This document shows positions 28,836 through 36,678 of a stretch of 64,000 bases of DNA, in pieces (the first letter of the stretch is position 1; every line of letters begins with the position of its first letter). A program made the translations under genes and the position numbers. The notes under the pieces are model-generated. The model saw nothing but the letters and a program-made list of their open reading frames with translations, searched no databases and was not told the DNA's origin. The stretch comes from JACCZX01 sp963729165 (GTDB taxonomy: Bacteria; Pseudomonadota; Gammaproteobacteria; Burkholderiales; Burkholderiaceae_F): the NCBI GenBank assembly GCA_963729165.1, contig CAVSMM010000004.1, positions 117,628 through 181,627 of the forward strand, in the 5' to 3' direction.

Positions 28836-29545
28836 TGTTGCAGGTCTCGGTGTGGCGCGGGACGGAGCAGGGCAGCTACGTCGATTACGAAGTGCCGCGC
28901 CAGACGAGCCAGACGGTGCTCGATGTCGTCACCTACATTCAGCGCAAGCTCGATTCAACCCTTGCGTACCGCTACGCGTGCCGGGTGGGCATGTGCGGCT
29001 CGTGCGCGATGACGGTTAACGGCGTGGCGCGTTGGACATGCCGCACGCACGTCAGCGCGGTCGCAGGCGAAGCCGGCACGCTGCAAATCGCGCCGCTTGC
29101 CAATTTGCCGGTGATCCGCGACCTCGCGACCGACATGCGCGAGTTCTTCGACAAGTGGACGCGCGCCAAAGGTCATTACAAAGGCACGCGCACGCGGCGC
29201 GACGACTTCGCTGCGATCAAGCCAGCCAGCAGGCAAGCGCAGGCGTTGCAGGCGGGAATCGAGTGCATCGGCTGCGGCGTGTGCTACGCATCGTGCGACG
29301 TCGTCGGCTGGCGTCCCGACTATCTGGGGCCGGCGGCGCTGAACCGCGCGTGGACGTTAATCAACGATGTGCGAGACGACGCGCACTCCGAGCGATTGCG
29401 CGCAGTATCGGGCGATGCAGGCTGCCACAGCTGCCATACGCACCTCAGCTGCACCGAGCGTTGTCCGAAGCACATCTCGCCGACCGCGTCGATTGCAGGA
29501 TTAAAGCGGGCAAGCATCGCAACTGCGTTCGAGGGCAAGCGGTGA
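28835..29545 (+). CDS. SdhB/FrdB-like iron-sulfur subunit
   Basis: A 236-residue protein with an N-terminal [2Fe-2S] ferredoxin domain ('YACRVGMCGSCAMTVNG', later Cys in 'WTCRTHV') and two C-terminal clusters ('CIGCGVCYASCDVVGW' and 'CHSCHTHLSCTERCPKHISP'). The order matches succinate dehydrogenase or fumarate reductase iron-sulfur proteins. The usual CP after the first tetrad is CD here, and an extra Cys precedes the last group. It is translationally coupled to suyB and to the membrane subunit that follows. No SdhA-like flavoprotein is in the window, so the electron donor is unknown. Confidence 0.85.
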   Translation: MLQVSVWRGTEQGSYVDYEVPRQTSQTVLDVVTYIQRKLDSTLAYRYACRVGMCGSCAMTVNGVARWTCRTHVSAVAGEAGTLQIAPLANLPVIRDLATDMREFFDKWTRAKGHYKGTRTRRDDFAAIKPASRQAQALQAGIECIGCGVCYASCDVVGWRPDYLGPAALNRAWTLINDVRDDAHSERLRAVSGDAGCHSCHTHLSCTERCPKHISPTASIAGLKRASIATAFEGKR

Positions 29546-29886
29546 CTGATCGCGTGCGTGGTGAAGCGCGCCTGTGGATGGCACAGCGCGCATCGGCCGC
29601 GGTGCTCGCGATCTGCGTCATCGTTCATCTGATCACGATCATCTACGCGACACGCGGCGGCCTGTCCGGCGCCGAGATTCTGGCGCGCACGCGAGGCAAC
29701 GGCGCGTGGCTTTCGTTTTACTTCGTCTTCGTGCTGGCGGTTGCGGTGCATGTTCCGATCGGGCTGCGCGCGATCGCGACTGAATGGCTGAACTGGAGGG
29801 GATCGACCCGCGATTGGGCGCTGACCGCGTTCGGAATCGCACTGTTGGTGATGGGTTTCGGCGCAACGTGGGGGTTGTTCTCGTGA
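29542..29886 (+). CDS. SdhC-like membrane anchor subunit
   Basis: A 114-residue protein starting with GTG that overlaps the SdhB-like stop (GTGA). It has three hydrophobic stretches: 'ASAAVLAICVIVHLITIIYA', 'WLSFYFVFVLAVAVHVPIGL' and 'ALTAFGIALLVMGFGATWGL'. His residues in the first two helices ('VIVHL', 'VAVHVP') could ligate heme b. It resembles the cytochrome b anchors of succinate dehydrogenase and probably docks the iron-sulfur protein and reduces quinone. Confidence 0.7.
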   Translation: MTDRVRGEARLWMAQRASAAVLAICVIVHLITIIYATRGGLSGAEILARTRGNGAWLSFYFVFVLAVAVHVPIGLRAIATEWLNWRGSTRDWALTAFGIALLVMGFGATWGLFS

Positions 29887-30246
29887 GAGTCGAGACGGTT
29901 GGTACTCGACGCCATGCTGCGCGGCGCCGCCCTGCGTATGTCGCGTTTCTAGTGCATCGATTAAGCGGCCTCGCGCTCGCTCTGTTTCTTCCGATGCACT
30001 TTTGGGCGCTGGGCCAGGCGTGGCGCGCCGAGAGCCGAGCTCGAAGGGTTCCTCCGCTGGACCGACAGCCCGATGGTCAAAGCCGCCGAGTGGACGCTGG
30101 TTCTGTTGCTCGCCGCGCACGCAGGTGGCGGGATAAGATTGCTCGCGCTCGAGTTTTTGCCTTGGCGCGATTGGCAACTGTCGCTGCTGAGCATTGCTGC
30201 AGCGTTCACGCTGGTGGTGGGCCTTGCGTTCGCTTTGGCGCTGTAG
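29883..30246 (+). CDS. SdhD-like membrane anchor subunit, frameshifted
   Basis: The GTG start overlaps the previous stop. The N-terminal segment 'AYVAFLVHRLSGLALALFLP' followed by 'MHFWALGQA' is the typical SdhC/D family 'HRxSG' helix with heme-ligand His. The frame breaks near 30030. The second part continues 'ELEGFLRWTDSPMVKAAEW', 'TLVLLLAAHAGGGIRLLALE' and 'LSIAAAFTLVVGLAFALAL'. Together about 120 residues with three helices make a normal second anchor. The three genes 28835-30246 form one membrane electron-transfer module without a flavoprotein. Confidence 0.72.
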
Positions 30247-30268
30247 GACAAATGTTTTCGGAGGACTG

Positions 30269-31235
30269 ATGAATCTGCGCTTGCTCGTGTTTACGTTGGG
30301 GTCGTTGTTGTCGTTTGGATCACTCGGTCAAACCGCGAACTACCCGAACAAGCCGGTGCGCATCATCGTGCCGTTTGCTGCCGGCGGCGCCACCGACATC
30401 GTCACGCGCATCGTGGCGCAGAAACTCACGGAGGCTTGGGGCCAGTCGGTGATAGTCGACAACCGCGGTGGCGCCGGCGGCAACATCGGTGCCGTTGAAG
30501 TGGTGAAGGCCACGCCGGACGGCTACACGCTGCTGATGACGTCGGGCTCGATCGTCACGGCCAATCAGCACATCTACAAGAACATGGGCTTCGATCCGAA
30601 GGCTGATTTGATGCCGATCACGATGGTGTCGAGCGGCCCGCAGGTGGTCGTCGTCAATCCGAATCTGCCGGTGAAGACGTTGAAGGAGCTGATCGAGCTT
30701 GCGAAGTCGAAGCCCGGCACGCTGAACTATGGACACGCCGGCATCGGCAGCCAGACACACCTGGCGGCGGAGAACTTTCTGTACGCAACGGGATTGAACA
30801 TTCAGAACATTCCATACAAAGGCGAGGGGCCCGCCATCACCGACCTGGTGGCGGGGCAGATCAACATGGCAACGCCGAACCTGCCGGCGGCGATCGGATT
30901 TATCAACGGCGGAAAGCTGCGCGCGCTGGCGGTGACCGGCAAGGAGCGCTCGCCGGCACTTCCCGATGTACCCACTGTGGCGGAAACGGTTCCGGGATTC
31001 GAAAACATCGGTTGGTTCGGATTGATGGCGCCGGCCGGCACGCCGCAAGCCGATCATCGACAAGATCAATCAGGATGTTTCGAAGGTGCTCGATACGACC
31101 GACATTCGGGCTCGGTTCTTCGTGCAGGGCATGTCACCGACGCCCTTGACGCCGAAAGCATTTGCGACGCGCATTCAGAATGAGACTGCGCGTTGGGCTA
31201 CGGTCGTGCGTGATCGGAAGATCGCTGCCAATTGA
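30269..31235 (+). CDS. Second Bug-family (TctC-like) substrate-binding protein, frameshifted
   Basis: The signal peptide ends near 'SFGSLGQ'. The Bug hallmarks are 'YPNKPVRIIVPFAAGGATD', 'VDNRGGAGGNIGAVE' and 'LPDVPTVAETVPGFE'. The reading frame breaks near 31048, after 'APAGTPQA', and the expected C-terminus continues 'IIDKINQDVSKVLDTTDIRA' to 'TVVRDRKIAAN'. ATG 30269 follows 'cggaggactg'. As with the first Bug protein no TctAB genes are nearby. It ends the sulfolactate gene group, so a C3 sulfonate is a reasonable ligand guess. Confidence 0.85.
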
Positions 31236-31249
31236 GTTTGTTCGTCGGG

Positions 31250-31439
31250 GGCGCCAGCAGTTGGCGTAGCGGTGCTGCCTGAGGTCGTCGGGCACTGAAG
31301 TGCCGACCACTGCGGTGCTCACGCCAGCGGCGGGCCTGCAAACTCGCTGCGCTCAAACAGCAGGCCCTTAAGGACCCGCTGGCGCTCCGCTCCTCGGGCG
31401 ACGACCCAAGGCAGCACCGCTACGCCAACCGCTGGCGCC
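31250..31439. repeat. Nested palindromic element (MITE/REP-like)
   Basis: Outer arms 31250-31290 and 31399-31439 are 41-base inverted repeats with three mismatches (GGCGCCAGC... against ...GCTGGCGCC). An inner stem pairs 31322-31339 with 31360-31384, around a loop containing CTCGCTGCGCTCAAACA. There is no transposase. The element fills the space between the Bug gene and the ArsR regulator, a stretch of about 350 bases without a gene. It could be a non-autonomous mobile repeat and could also terminate transcription from the sulfonate operon. Confidence 0.75.
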
Positions 31440-31550
31440 GGCACCATGCTCGCTAACTGAGGGTAAAGAGAAAACATCACGAATCGGTACGGGCGTCGCT
31501 CGCCAGCCGCTGCTGCATGGCTCCTTGACACCGGAATCTTTTCCCCTCGA

Positions 31551-31578
31551 ATATGCGCCATTGCGCATATGCGCATAT
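31551..31578. promoter_or_regulatory. Putative ArsR-family operator
   Basis: ATATGCGC occurs at 31551 and 31567 and GCGCATAT at 31563 and 31571, forming overlapping inverted repeats just before the regulator gene. AT-rich palindromes with this spacing are typical operators of ArsR/SmtB repressors. Location 12 bases upstream of the regulator ATG (31590) suggests autoregulation and control of the sox operon. Confidence 0.65.
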
Positions 31579-31589
31579 CCGCGGCACCC

Positions 31590-31937
31590 ATGGATCCCGA
31601 GCTCGATCGTTTGTTTGAAGTTGTTTCCGGCTATTTCGGACTGTTGTCCGAACCCACTCGGTTGAAGATTTTGAATGCGATCTGCGAGGAGGAGCTCAGC
31701 GTTTCCGAAATTGTGGAGCGCGTCGAATCTACGCAGACCAATGTCTCGCGGCACCTCAATCTGATGTACGGCAAGGGCGTGTTGAAGCGGCGCCGAGAAG
31801 GGGCTTCGACGTTTTATTCGATCGCCGATCCGAACGTCGTCACGCTGTGTCGTACCGCGTGCGTGCAGATGGCGAGCCAGTTTGATGAGAAGTCGGTGTC
31901 GAACCGAACGCTGAAGCGATTTATGCCGCGCGCATGA
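31590..31937 (+). CDS. soxR: ArsR-family transcriptional regulator, candidate SoxR
   Basis: A 115-residue winged-helix protein: 'LSEPTRLKILNAICEEELSV' (helices 1-2), recognition helix 'TQTNVSRHLNLMYGKGVLK', wing 'RRREGASTFYSIAD'. The upstream ATG at 31569 would place the N-terminus within the operator palindrome, so ATG 31590 is preferred. Its stop overlaps the soxC ATG (ATGA). In several sulfur oxidisers an ArsR-type SoxR represses sox genes until thiosulfate or polysulfide modifies Cys residues; here Cys occur at 'AICEEE' and 'CRTACVQM'. Function by context. Confidence 0.8.
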   Translation: MDPELDRLFEVVSGYFGLLSEPTRLKILNAICEEELSVSEIVERVESTQTNVSRHLNLMYGKGVLKRRREGASTFYSIADPNVVTLCRTACVQMASQFDEKSVSNRTLKRFMPRA

Positions 31938-33229
31938 AGCGCGGGATCAACGGGCATGTGATCGCGGCGCCGGAGAATCATCTGCCGGCTTCGCAGCTTC
32001 GGCGTCGCTTCATTCGCAGCAGTATTGCGGCGAGCGCACTCGCATCGGGCGCTGGCGCGGCAGCGCAATCAAGCAATGCCACGCTGATTCCGCCATGGAC
32101 GCGTTCGCTCGGTGCACCGGTGGTCACGACCGGCTACGGGATGCCGTCGAAATACGAAGCCAATGTACAGCGCCGTCAAAGCCCCGGCCTGACGCCGCAG
32201 CCGCAGGCCAGCATCAGCTTCACGCCGCTGCAAAATTTGTTCGGAATCATCACTCCTGCCGGCGTGCATTTCGAGCGGCATCACTCCGGGATGCCGGAGG
32301 TCGATCCCGAGCAGCACCGGCTGTTGATCCACGGGCTGGTCAAGCGTCCGCTGATGCTGACGATGGATGACGTGATGCGGTTTCCATCGGTCTCGCGCAT
32401 TCACTTCATCGAGTGCGGCGCCAACGGCGGGATGGAGTGGGGCAACGTCGCCGTGCCGACCGTGCAGTACACGCACGGGATGATCGCGTGCAGCGAGTTC
32501 ACGGGCGTGTTGCTGTCGACACTGCTCGATGAGGTCGGCTTCGATCGTGCGCAAGGCAAGTTCGTATTGGCCGAAGGGGCCGATGGCTCGGCGTTGACGC
32601 GCACGATCCCGATGGAGTTTGCACTGAACGACGTGATGGTCGTCTACGGCCAGAACGGCGAAATGCTGCGACCCGAGAACGGCTATCCGCTGCGTCTGCT
32701 GGTGCCCGGCGTGCAGGGCGTGTCGAGCATCAAGTGGCTGCGCCGGCTCGAAGTCGGCGACAAGCCCTGGAACACGCGCGAAGAGTCGCTGCACTACATC
32801 GATCTACTACCTGACGGCATGCACCGTCAGTACTCCGGCGTGCAGGAAGTCAAATCGGTGATCACGATGCCGTCGGGCGGACAGAAGCTGGTCGGCAAGG
32901 GCTACTACGAGATCACCGGCCTCGCGTGGTCGGGCCGCGGCAAAGTCAGGCGCGTCGATGTGTCGGTCGACGGCGGGCGCAACTGGCAGACAGCGCGCCT
33001 GCAGGAGCCGGTGCTAACCAAGGCGCTGACGAGATTCCGGCTGGATTGGAAATGGGACGGTGCGCCGGCGTTGATGCAAAGCCGTGCGGTCGATGAGACC
33101 GGCCACGTGCAGCCGAATATCAATCAGCTGCGTGCGGTGCGCGGCGTGCGCTCGATCTATCACAACAACGCGGTGCAGACATGGCAGGTGCAGGCTAGCG
33201 GAGAAGTGTGGAATGTTCAGCTGGCCTAG
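31934..33229 (+). CDS. soxC: Sulfane dehydrogenase molybdenum subunit SoxC
   Basis: A sulfite-oxidase-family protein of 431 residues with a Tat-type leader ('LRRRFIRSSIAASALASGAG'). The Mo-coordinating Cys161 is in 'HFIECGANGG', then 'LRLLVPGVQGVSSIKWLRRL' and the C-terminal dimer domain. SoxC works with SoxD in the periplasm to oxidise the sulfane sulfur bound to SoxY. The next gene soxD overlaps by 17 bases. The extended region around 'GYGMPSKYEANVQRR' separates SoxC from simple sulfite oxidases. Confidence 0.93.
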   Translation: MKRGINGHVIAAPENHLPASQLRRRFIRSSIAASALASGAGAAAQSSNATLIPPWTRSLGAPVVTTGYGMPSKYEANVQRRQSPGLTPQPQASISFTPLQNLFGIITPAGVHFERHHSGMPEVDPEQHRLLIHGLVKRPLMLTMDDVMRFPSVSRIHFIECGANGGMEWGNVAVPTVQYTHGMIACSEFTGVLLSTLLDEVGFDRAQGKFVLAEGADGSALTRTIPMEFALNDVMVVYGQNGEMLRPENGYPLRLLVPGVQGVSSIKWLRRLEVGDKPWNTREESLHYIDLLPDGMHRQYSGVQEVKSVITMPSGGQKLVGKGYYEITGLAWSGRGKVRRVDVSVDGGRNWQTARLQEPVLTKALTRFRLDWKWDGAPALMQSRAVDETGHVQPNINQLRAVRGVRSIYHNNAVQTWQVQASGEVWNVQLA

Positions 33230-34244
33230 TTTGCTGAATGCGGCGCTGCTGGCGACACTGTTGGCAGCGCCCGCCGGCGCGCAGCAAACGCGTTACGGCC
33301 TAGGGCGTACGCCGACGCCGCAGGAAATCGCCGCGTGGGACATCGACGTGCGCCCCGATGGCCACGGCGTCAAGAAAGGCAAGGGGACGGCCGCGCAGGG
33401 CGAGCCGATTTACGAGGCGCAGTGCACAAGCTGCCACGGCACGTTCGGCGAGAGCAATCGATACATGCAGATTGCCGGCGGCGTCCGCAATAGCGACCTG
33501 CAGTCGGGCCGCGCCGCGGTGCTGCGTGAATCGGACGGCATTCGCACCCTCGGTACCAAGCTGAACCACGCGACGACGTTATGGGATTACATCTACCGCG
33601 CGATGCCGTGGACCAATCCGCAATCGTTGAGCATCGACGAAACGTATGCGGTGACCGCGTACGTGCTGCACTTGAATAGAATTGTTCCGGACGATTTCGA
33701 GCTGAACGAAAAGACGCTGCTGACGCTGCAGATGCCGAACCGCAACGGACTAACGACGGCGCACGGGCTTGCGCGCGTCGAAGGCAAGCCCGATGCGCAA
33801 GGCACGCTGTGCATGAAGGACTGCGTGCAGAGCGTGAAGATTGCGTCCGAGCTCCCCGAGTTCGCGCGCAACCAGAACGGCAACTTGGCGCAGCAGAGGC
33901 GACCGCTGGGACCGATGCGCGGCATCGACACGGCGCGCTATGACTCGCGTGATGCTTTCAAGACAGGCACGCAGGTCGCTGTGGCCACTACGGCCGATCC
34001 CAAAGATCTACTCGTCCGCAATGCGTGCACCGCATGCCACGGCATGACCAGCAAGATCGTCGGCCCGGGATTCACCGAAATCACGGCCAAATATCAAGGC
34101 CAGGCCGATGCGCACGCGTATCTGTCGAAGAAGATCAAGGAAGGCGGGCAGGGCGTGTGGGGCGCAATACCGATGCCACCGCAAGCTTTGAGAGAAACCG
34201 ATGCCAGCGAAATCGCACGCTGGATCGTTAATGGCAGCAAGTAA
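33213..34244 (+). CDS. soxD: Diheme cytochrome c subunit SoxD
   Basis: A signal peptide ends at 'AAPAGAQ'. Two heme c sites are present, 'CTSCH' near residue 70 and 'CTACH' near residue 277, each within a class I cytochrome fold ('GMTSKIVGPGFTEITAKYQG' in the second). Length 343 residues fits the diheme SoxD type. It takes electrons from SoxC. It starts 17 bases before the end of soxC. Confidence 0.92.
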   Translation: MFSWPSLLNAALLATLLAAPAGAQQTRYGLGRTPTPQEIAAWDIDVRPDGHGVKKGKGTAAQGEPIYEAQCTSCHGTFGESNRYMQIAGGVRNSDLQSGRAAVLRESDGIRTLGTKLNHATTLWDYIYRAMPWTNPQSLSIDETYAVTAYVLHLNRIVPDDFELNEKTLLTLQMPNRNGLTTAHGLARVEGKPDAQGTLCMKDCVQSVKIASELPEFARNQNGNLAQQRRPLGPMRGIDTARYDSRDAFKTGTQVAVATTADPKDLLVRNACTACHGMTSKIVGPGFTEITAKYQGQADAHAYLSKKIKEGGQGVWGAIPMPPQALRETDASEIARWIVNGSK

Positions 34245-34337
34245 TGGTCGAAGCGGGCGATGGGGTTACCCGACTGAGTCAAGGGTACAGCGCTGGCGCT
34301 GCTAAAGTTCACTTTTGGTTGGCTGCAGGAGAAATCA

Positions 34338-34805
34338 ATGAATCTAAATCGCAGAAAGTTGCTCAAGCTGAGCGGCGTATTCGCAGCGATGGCCGCTGCG
34401 GGCATCATCAGCGTCGACGAAGCGTTTGCTCAGCAGCAGGCGTGGAACAAAGCGGCGTTCGAATCGAAAACGCTGGACGAAACGGTCAAGGCGCTTGGCG
34501 GCACAACCGCGGCGCAAAGCACTGACATTTCAATTACGGCACCTGACATTGCAGAAAACGGCGCCGTCGTTCCAGTCGGCGTGACGAGCAAGATTCCGAA
34601 CACGCAGAACGTCTACATCTTGGTCGAGAAGAATCCGAACTCGCTGGCTGCCGGCTTCGGCATTCCGGCCGGAACCGAAGCGAACGTTGCGACCCGCATC
34701 AAGATGGGACAGACGTCGAACGTGCACGCAGTCGTCAAGGCGGACAACAAGTTCTACGTTGCGACCAAAGAAGTCAAGGTCACCCTTGGCGGTTGTGGCG
34801 GATAA
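34338..34805 (+). CDS. soxY: Thiosulfate-carrier protein SoxY
   Basis: The export leader contains 'NRRKLLKLSGVFAAMAAAGI', a Tat-like pattern. The C-terminus is the invariant 'KVTLGGCGG', whose Cys carries the thiosulfate-derived sulfur during the Sox cycle in the periplasm. The gene is followed by soxZ. The ribosome site 'tgcaggagaaatca' is good. Confidence 0.95.
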   Translation: MNLNRRKLLKLSGVFAAMAAAGIISVDEAFAQQQAWNKAAFESKTLDETVKALGGTTAAQSTDISITAPDIAENGAVVPVGVTSKIPNTQNVYILVEKNPNSLAAGFGIPAGTEANVATRIKMGQTSNVHAVVKADNKFYVATKEVKVTLGGCGG

Positions 34806-34822
34806 ATAATGAGGGAGAGATC

Positions 34823-35134
34823 ATGGCAGATCCGATGAGAATTCGCGCGACCGAGCAGCCCGACGGCGTGGACGTGCGTGTATTGATGAGTCATGAAATG
34901 GAAACCGGGCAGCGCCGTGACTCGGCCGGCAAAGTCGTGCCCGCGCATTACATCTCCAACGTCAGCGTCAGTCACAACGGCAAACAGGTACTGAGCGCCG
35001 AGTGGGGTCCGGCGGTTGCAAAAAATCCGTACCTGCAATTCAAATTCAAAGGCGGCAAGAAGGGCGACAAGCTCACGGTGACGTGGATCGACAACAAGGG
35101 TGATACGCGCACCGACGAAGCGACGATCAGTTAG
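34823..35134 (+). CDS. soxZ: Sox carrier partner SoxZ
   Basis: A 103-residue protein with the SoxZ fold: 'MRIRATEQPDGVDVRVLMSH', 'MHEMETG'-like 'HEMETGQRRDSAGKVVPAHY' and 'GDKLTVTWIDNKGDTRTDEA'. It has no signal peptide and is exported as a complex with SoxY. ATG 34823 follows 'gagggagagatc'. Confidence 0.95.
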   Translation: MADPMRIRATEQPDGVDVRVLMSHEMETGQRRDSAGKVVPAHYISNVSVSHNGKQVLSAEWGPAVAKNPYLQFKFKGGKKGDKLTVTWIDNKGDTRTDEATIS

Positions 35135-35182
35135 CAGAGAGCAGCCTGAGAGCTGCGGGCGTTCACAACTCTAAGCACAGGG

Positions 35183-36007
35183 ATGCACAAGATGAAGGGA
35201 AGCATGAAGGCGGCGCTGGCAGGCGTGGCGCTGACACTGTCTTGCACGGCCGTCATGGCACAAAAGGAGACAGCCGACGCAATTGCGCGCTATCGCCAGC
35301 TGCTGCAAGACGGCAATCCGGCGGAGCTCGTCGCCGCGCGCGGCGAGGCGCTTTGGAAAGAGAAACGCGGTCCGAAGATGACTTCACTGGAGCAGTGCGA
35401 TCTGGGGCTTGGCGCGGGCGTGGTGAAAGCAGCGTACGCACAATTACCGCGATATTTTGCTGACACCGATCAAGTGATGGACTACGAAAGCCGGATTGTT
35501 CACTGCATGGTGACGCTGCAGGGGTTTGATCGCGCAACCGCAACCAAGAACCCGTACTCGGGGACGGGTCAGCGGCAAACCGATATCGAAGCGTTGACGG
35601 CGTACGGCGTCGAGCTGTCGCGTGGAGTGCCGGTCAATATTCCACAGGAGCATCCGAAAGAGAAGGCTTCGTTTGACCGTGGCAAGCAGCTCTTTTATAT
35701 GCGTGCCGGGCCGTATGACTTTTCGTGTGCAAGCTGCCACGGCGTGACGGGGCAGCGTATCCGTCTGCAGGATCTACCGAACATCTCGCAGAACAAGGAG
35801 GATGCCGCGCGCGCATTCACTACCTGGCCTGCGTATCGTGTGTCGCAAGGCACGCTGCGCACGATGCAGTGGCGTTTGAATGATTGCTTCCGGCAGCAGC
35901 GGTGGCCCGAACCCGTGTTCGCGTCCCCGGCCACGGTGGACCTGATCACCTTTCTTGGCGTCAACGCCAACGGCGCGAAGATGGATTCGCCGTCGATCAA
36001 ACGCTGA
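35183..36007 (+). CDS. soxA: Cytochrome c SoxA (single-heme form)
   Basis: A 274-residue precursor with signal peptide ending 'TAVMAQ'. One heme motif, 'CASCH' near residue 183, is present. The former first-heme site is represented by Cys in 'LEQCDLG' and 'RIVHCMVTL', a likely disulfide. The active-site Cys is in 'RLNDCFRQQRWPEP'. SoxAX attaches thiosulfate to SoxY. soxX follows after nine bases. Confidence 0.94.
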   Translation: MHKMKGSMKAALAGVALTLSCTAVMAQKETADAIARYRQLLQDGNPAELVAARGEALWKEKRGPKMTSLEQCDLGLGAGVVKAAYAQLPRYFADTDQVMDYESRIVHCMVTLQGFDRATATKNPYSGTGQRQTDIEALTAYGVELSRGVPVNIPQEHPKEKASFDRGKQLFYMRAGPYDFSCASCHGVTGQRIRLQDLPNISQNKEDAARAFTTWPAYRVSQGTLRTMQWRLNDCFRQQRWPEPVFASPATVDLITFLGVNANGAKMDSPSIKR

Positions 36008-36016
36008 GGACAAGAT

Positions 36017-36658
36017 ATGAAACGCACTCTCACTGTTCCGGTGGCGTTGCCGCTGACGGTCGTATCGCTAATTGCTGTGTCCTTGATCGGCTGCGCCGTG
36101 TACACCGCCCCGACGCGCGAAGAGACGTTGCAGGTGGTCAAGGGCTCGTTTCAGGATCGCGGCATCGCCAAGCTGGATCGACTGAATCAGTCTGAGCTTC
36201 AGGTCGCGTGTTCAGAAGGAGCGCTTAGCGGCAGAGAGTTGCCTAAGGACGCGCGTGCACGGTTGGAAAAGCAGGCGCTGGCCACGGTCAAGCTGCCGGC
36301 CGACGGGGTTTACCTCGGCGACTTCAAGCAGGGTGAGCGGATCGCGCAAACAGGAGTTGGCTTGCAGTGGAGCGACACCGACCAGACCGTTGCCGGCGGG
36401 AATTGTTATGCGTGCCACGAAATCTCGCCGCAGGAAATCGCGTTTGGCAACATCGGGCCGTCGTTGAAAGGGTATCGGAAGCTGCGTGGCGACTCGCCCG
36501 CCGTTGTCAGCTACACATGGGGCAAGCTGTGGAACTCACATGCCTATAACGCGTGCTCGCAGATGCCGCGTTACGGCGACGCCAATATTCTGACAACGGC
36601 GCAATTGAAGGATCTGATGGCGCTGCTGCTCGACCCCAATTCGCCCGTTAACAAGTAA
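36017..36658 (+). CDS. soxX: Cytochrome c SoxX, probable lipoprotein
   Basis: One heme motif 'CYACH' near residue 134 followed by 'ISPQEIAFGNIGPSLKGY' and a distal Met in 'ACSQMPRYGD'. The N-terminus ends in 'VSLIGCAVYT', which fits a lipobox with Cys26, so the protein may be membrane-anchored. At 213 residues it is of the longer SoxX class, with about 90 residues before the cytochrome domain. It pairs with SoxA. Confidence 0.92.
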   Translation: MKRTLTVPVALPLTVVSLIAVSLIGCAVYTAPTREETLQVVKGSFQDRGIAKLDRLNQSELQVACSEGALSGRELPKDARARLEKQALATVKLPADGVYLGDFKQGERIAQTGVGLQWSDTDQTVAGGNCYACHEISPQEIAFGNIGPSLKGYRKLRGDSPAVVSYTWGKLWNSHAYNACSQMPRYGDANILTTAQLKDLMALLLDPNSPVNK

Positions 36659-36678
36659 GACAGGCAGCCACGACCGCC

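Noticed and set aside
28835..30246. The organism's main succinate dehydrogenase
   Set aside because: The flavoprotein gene is missing and the genes are coupled to suyB; order and motifs differ from a housekeeping sdh operon.
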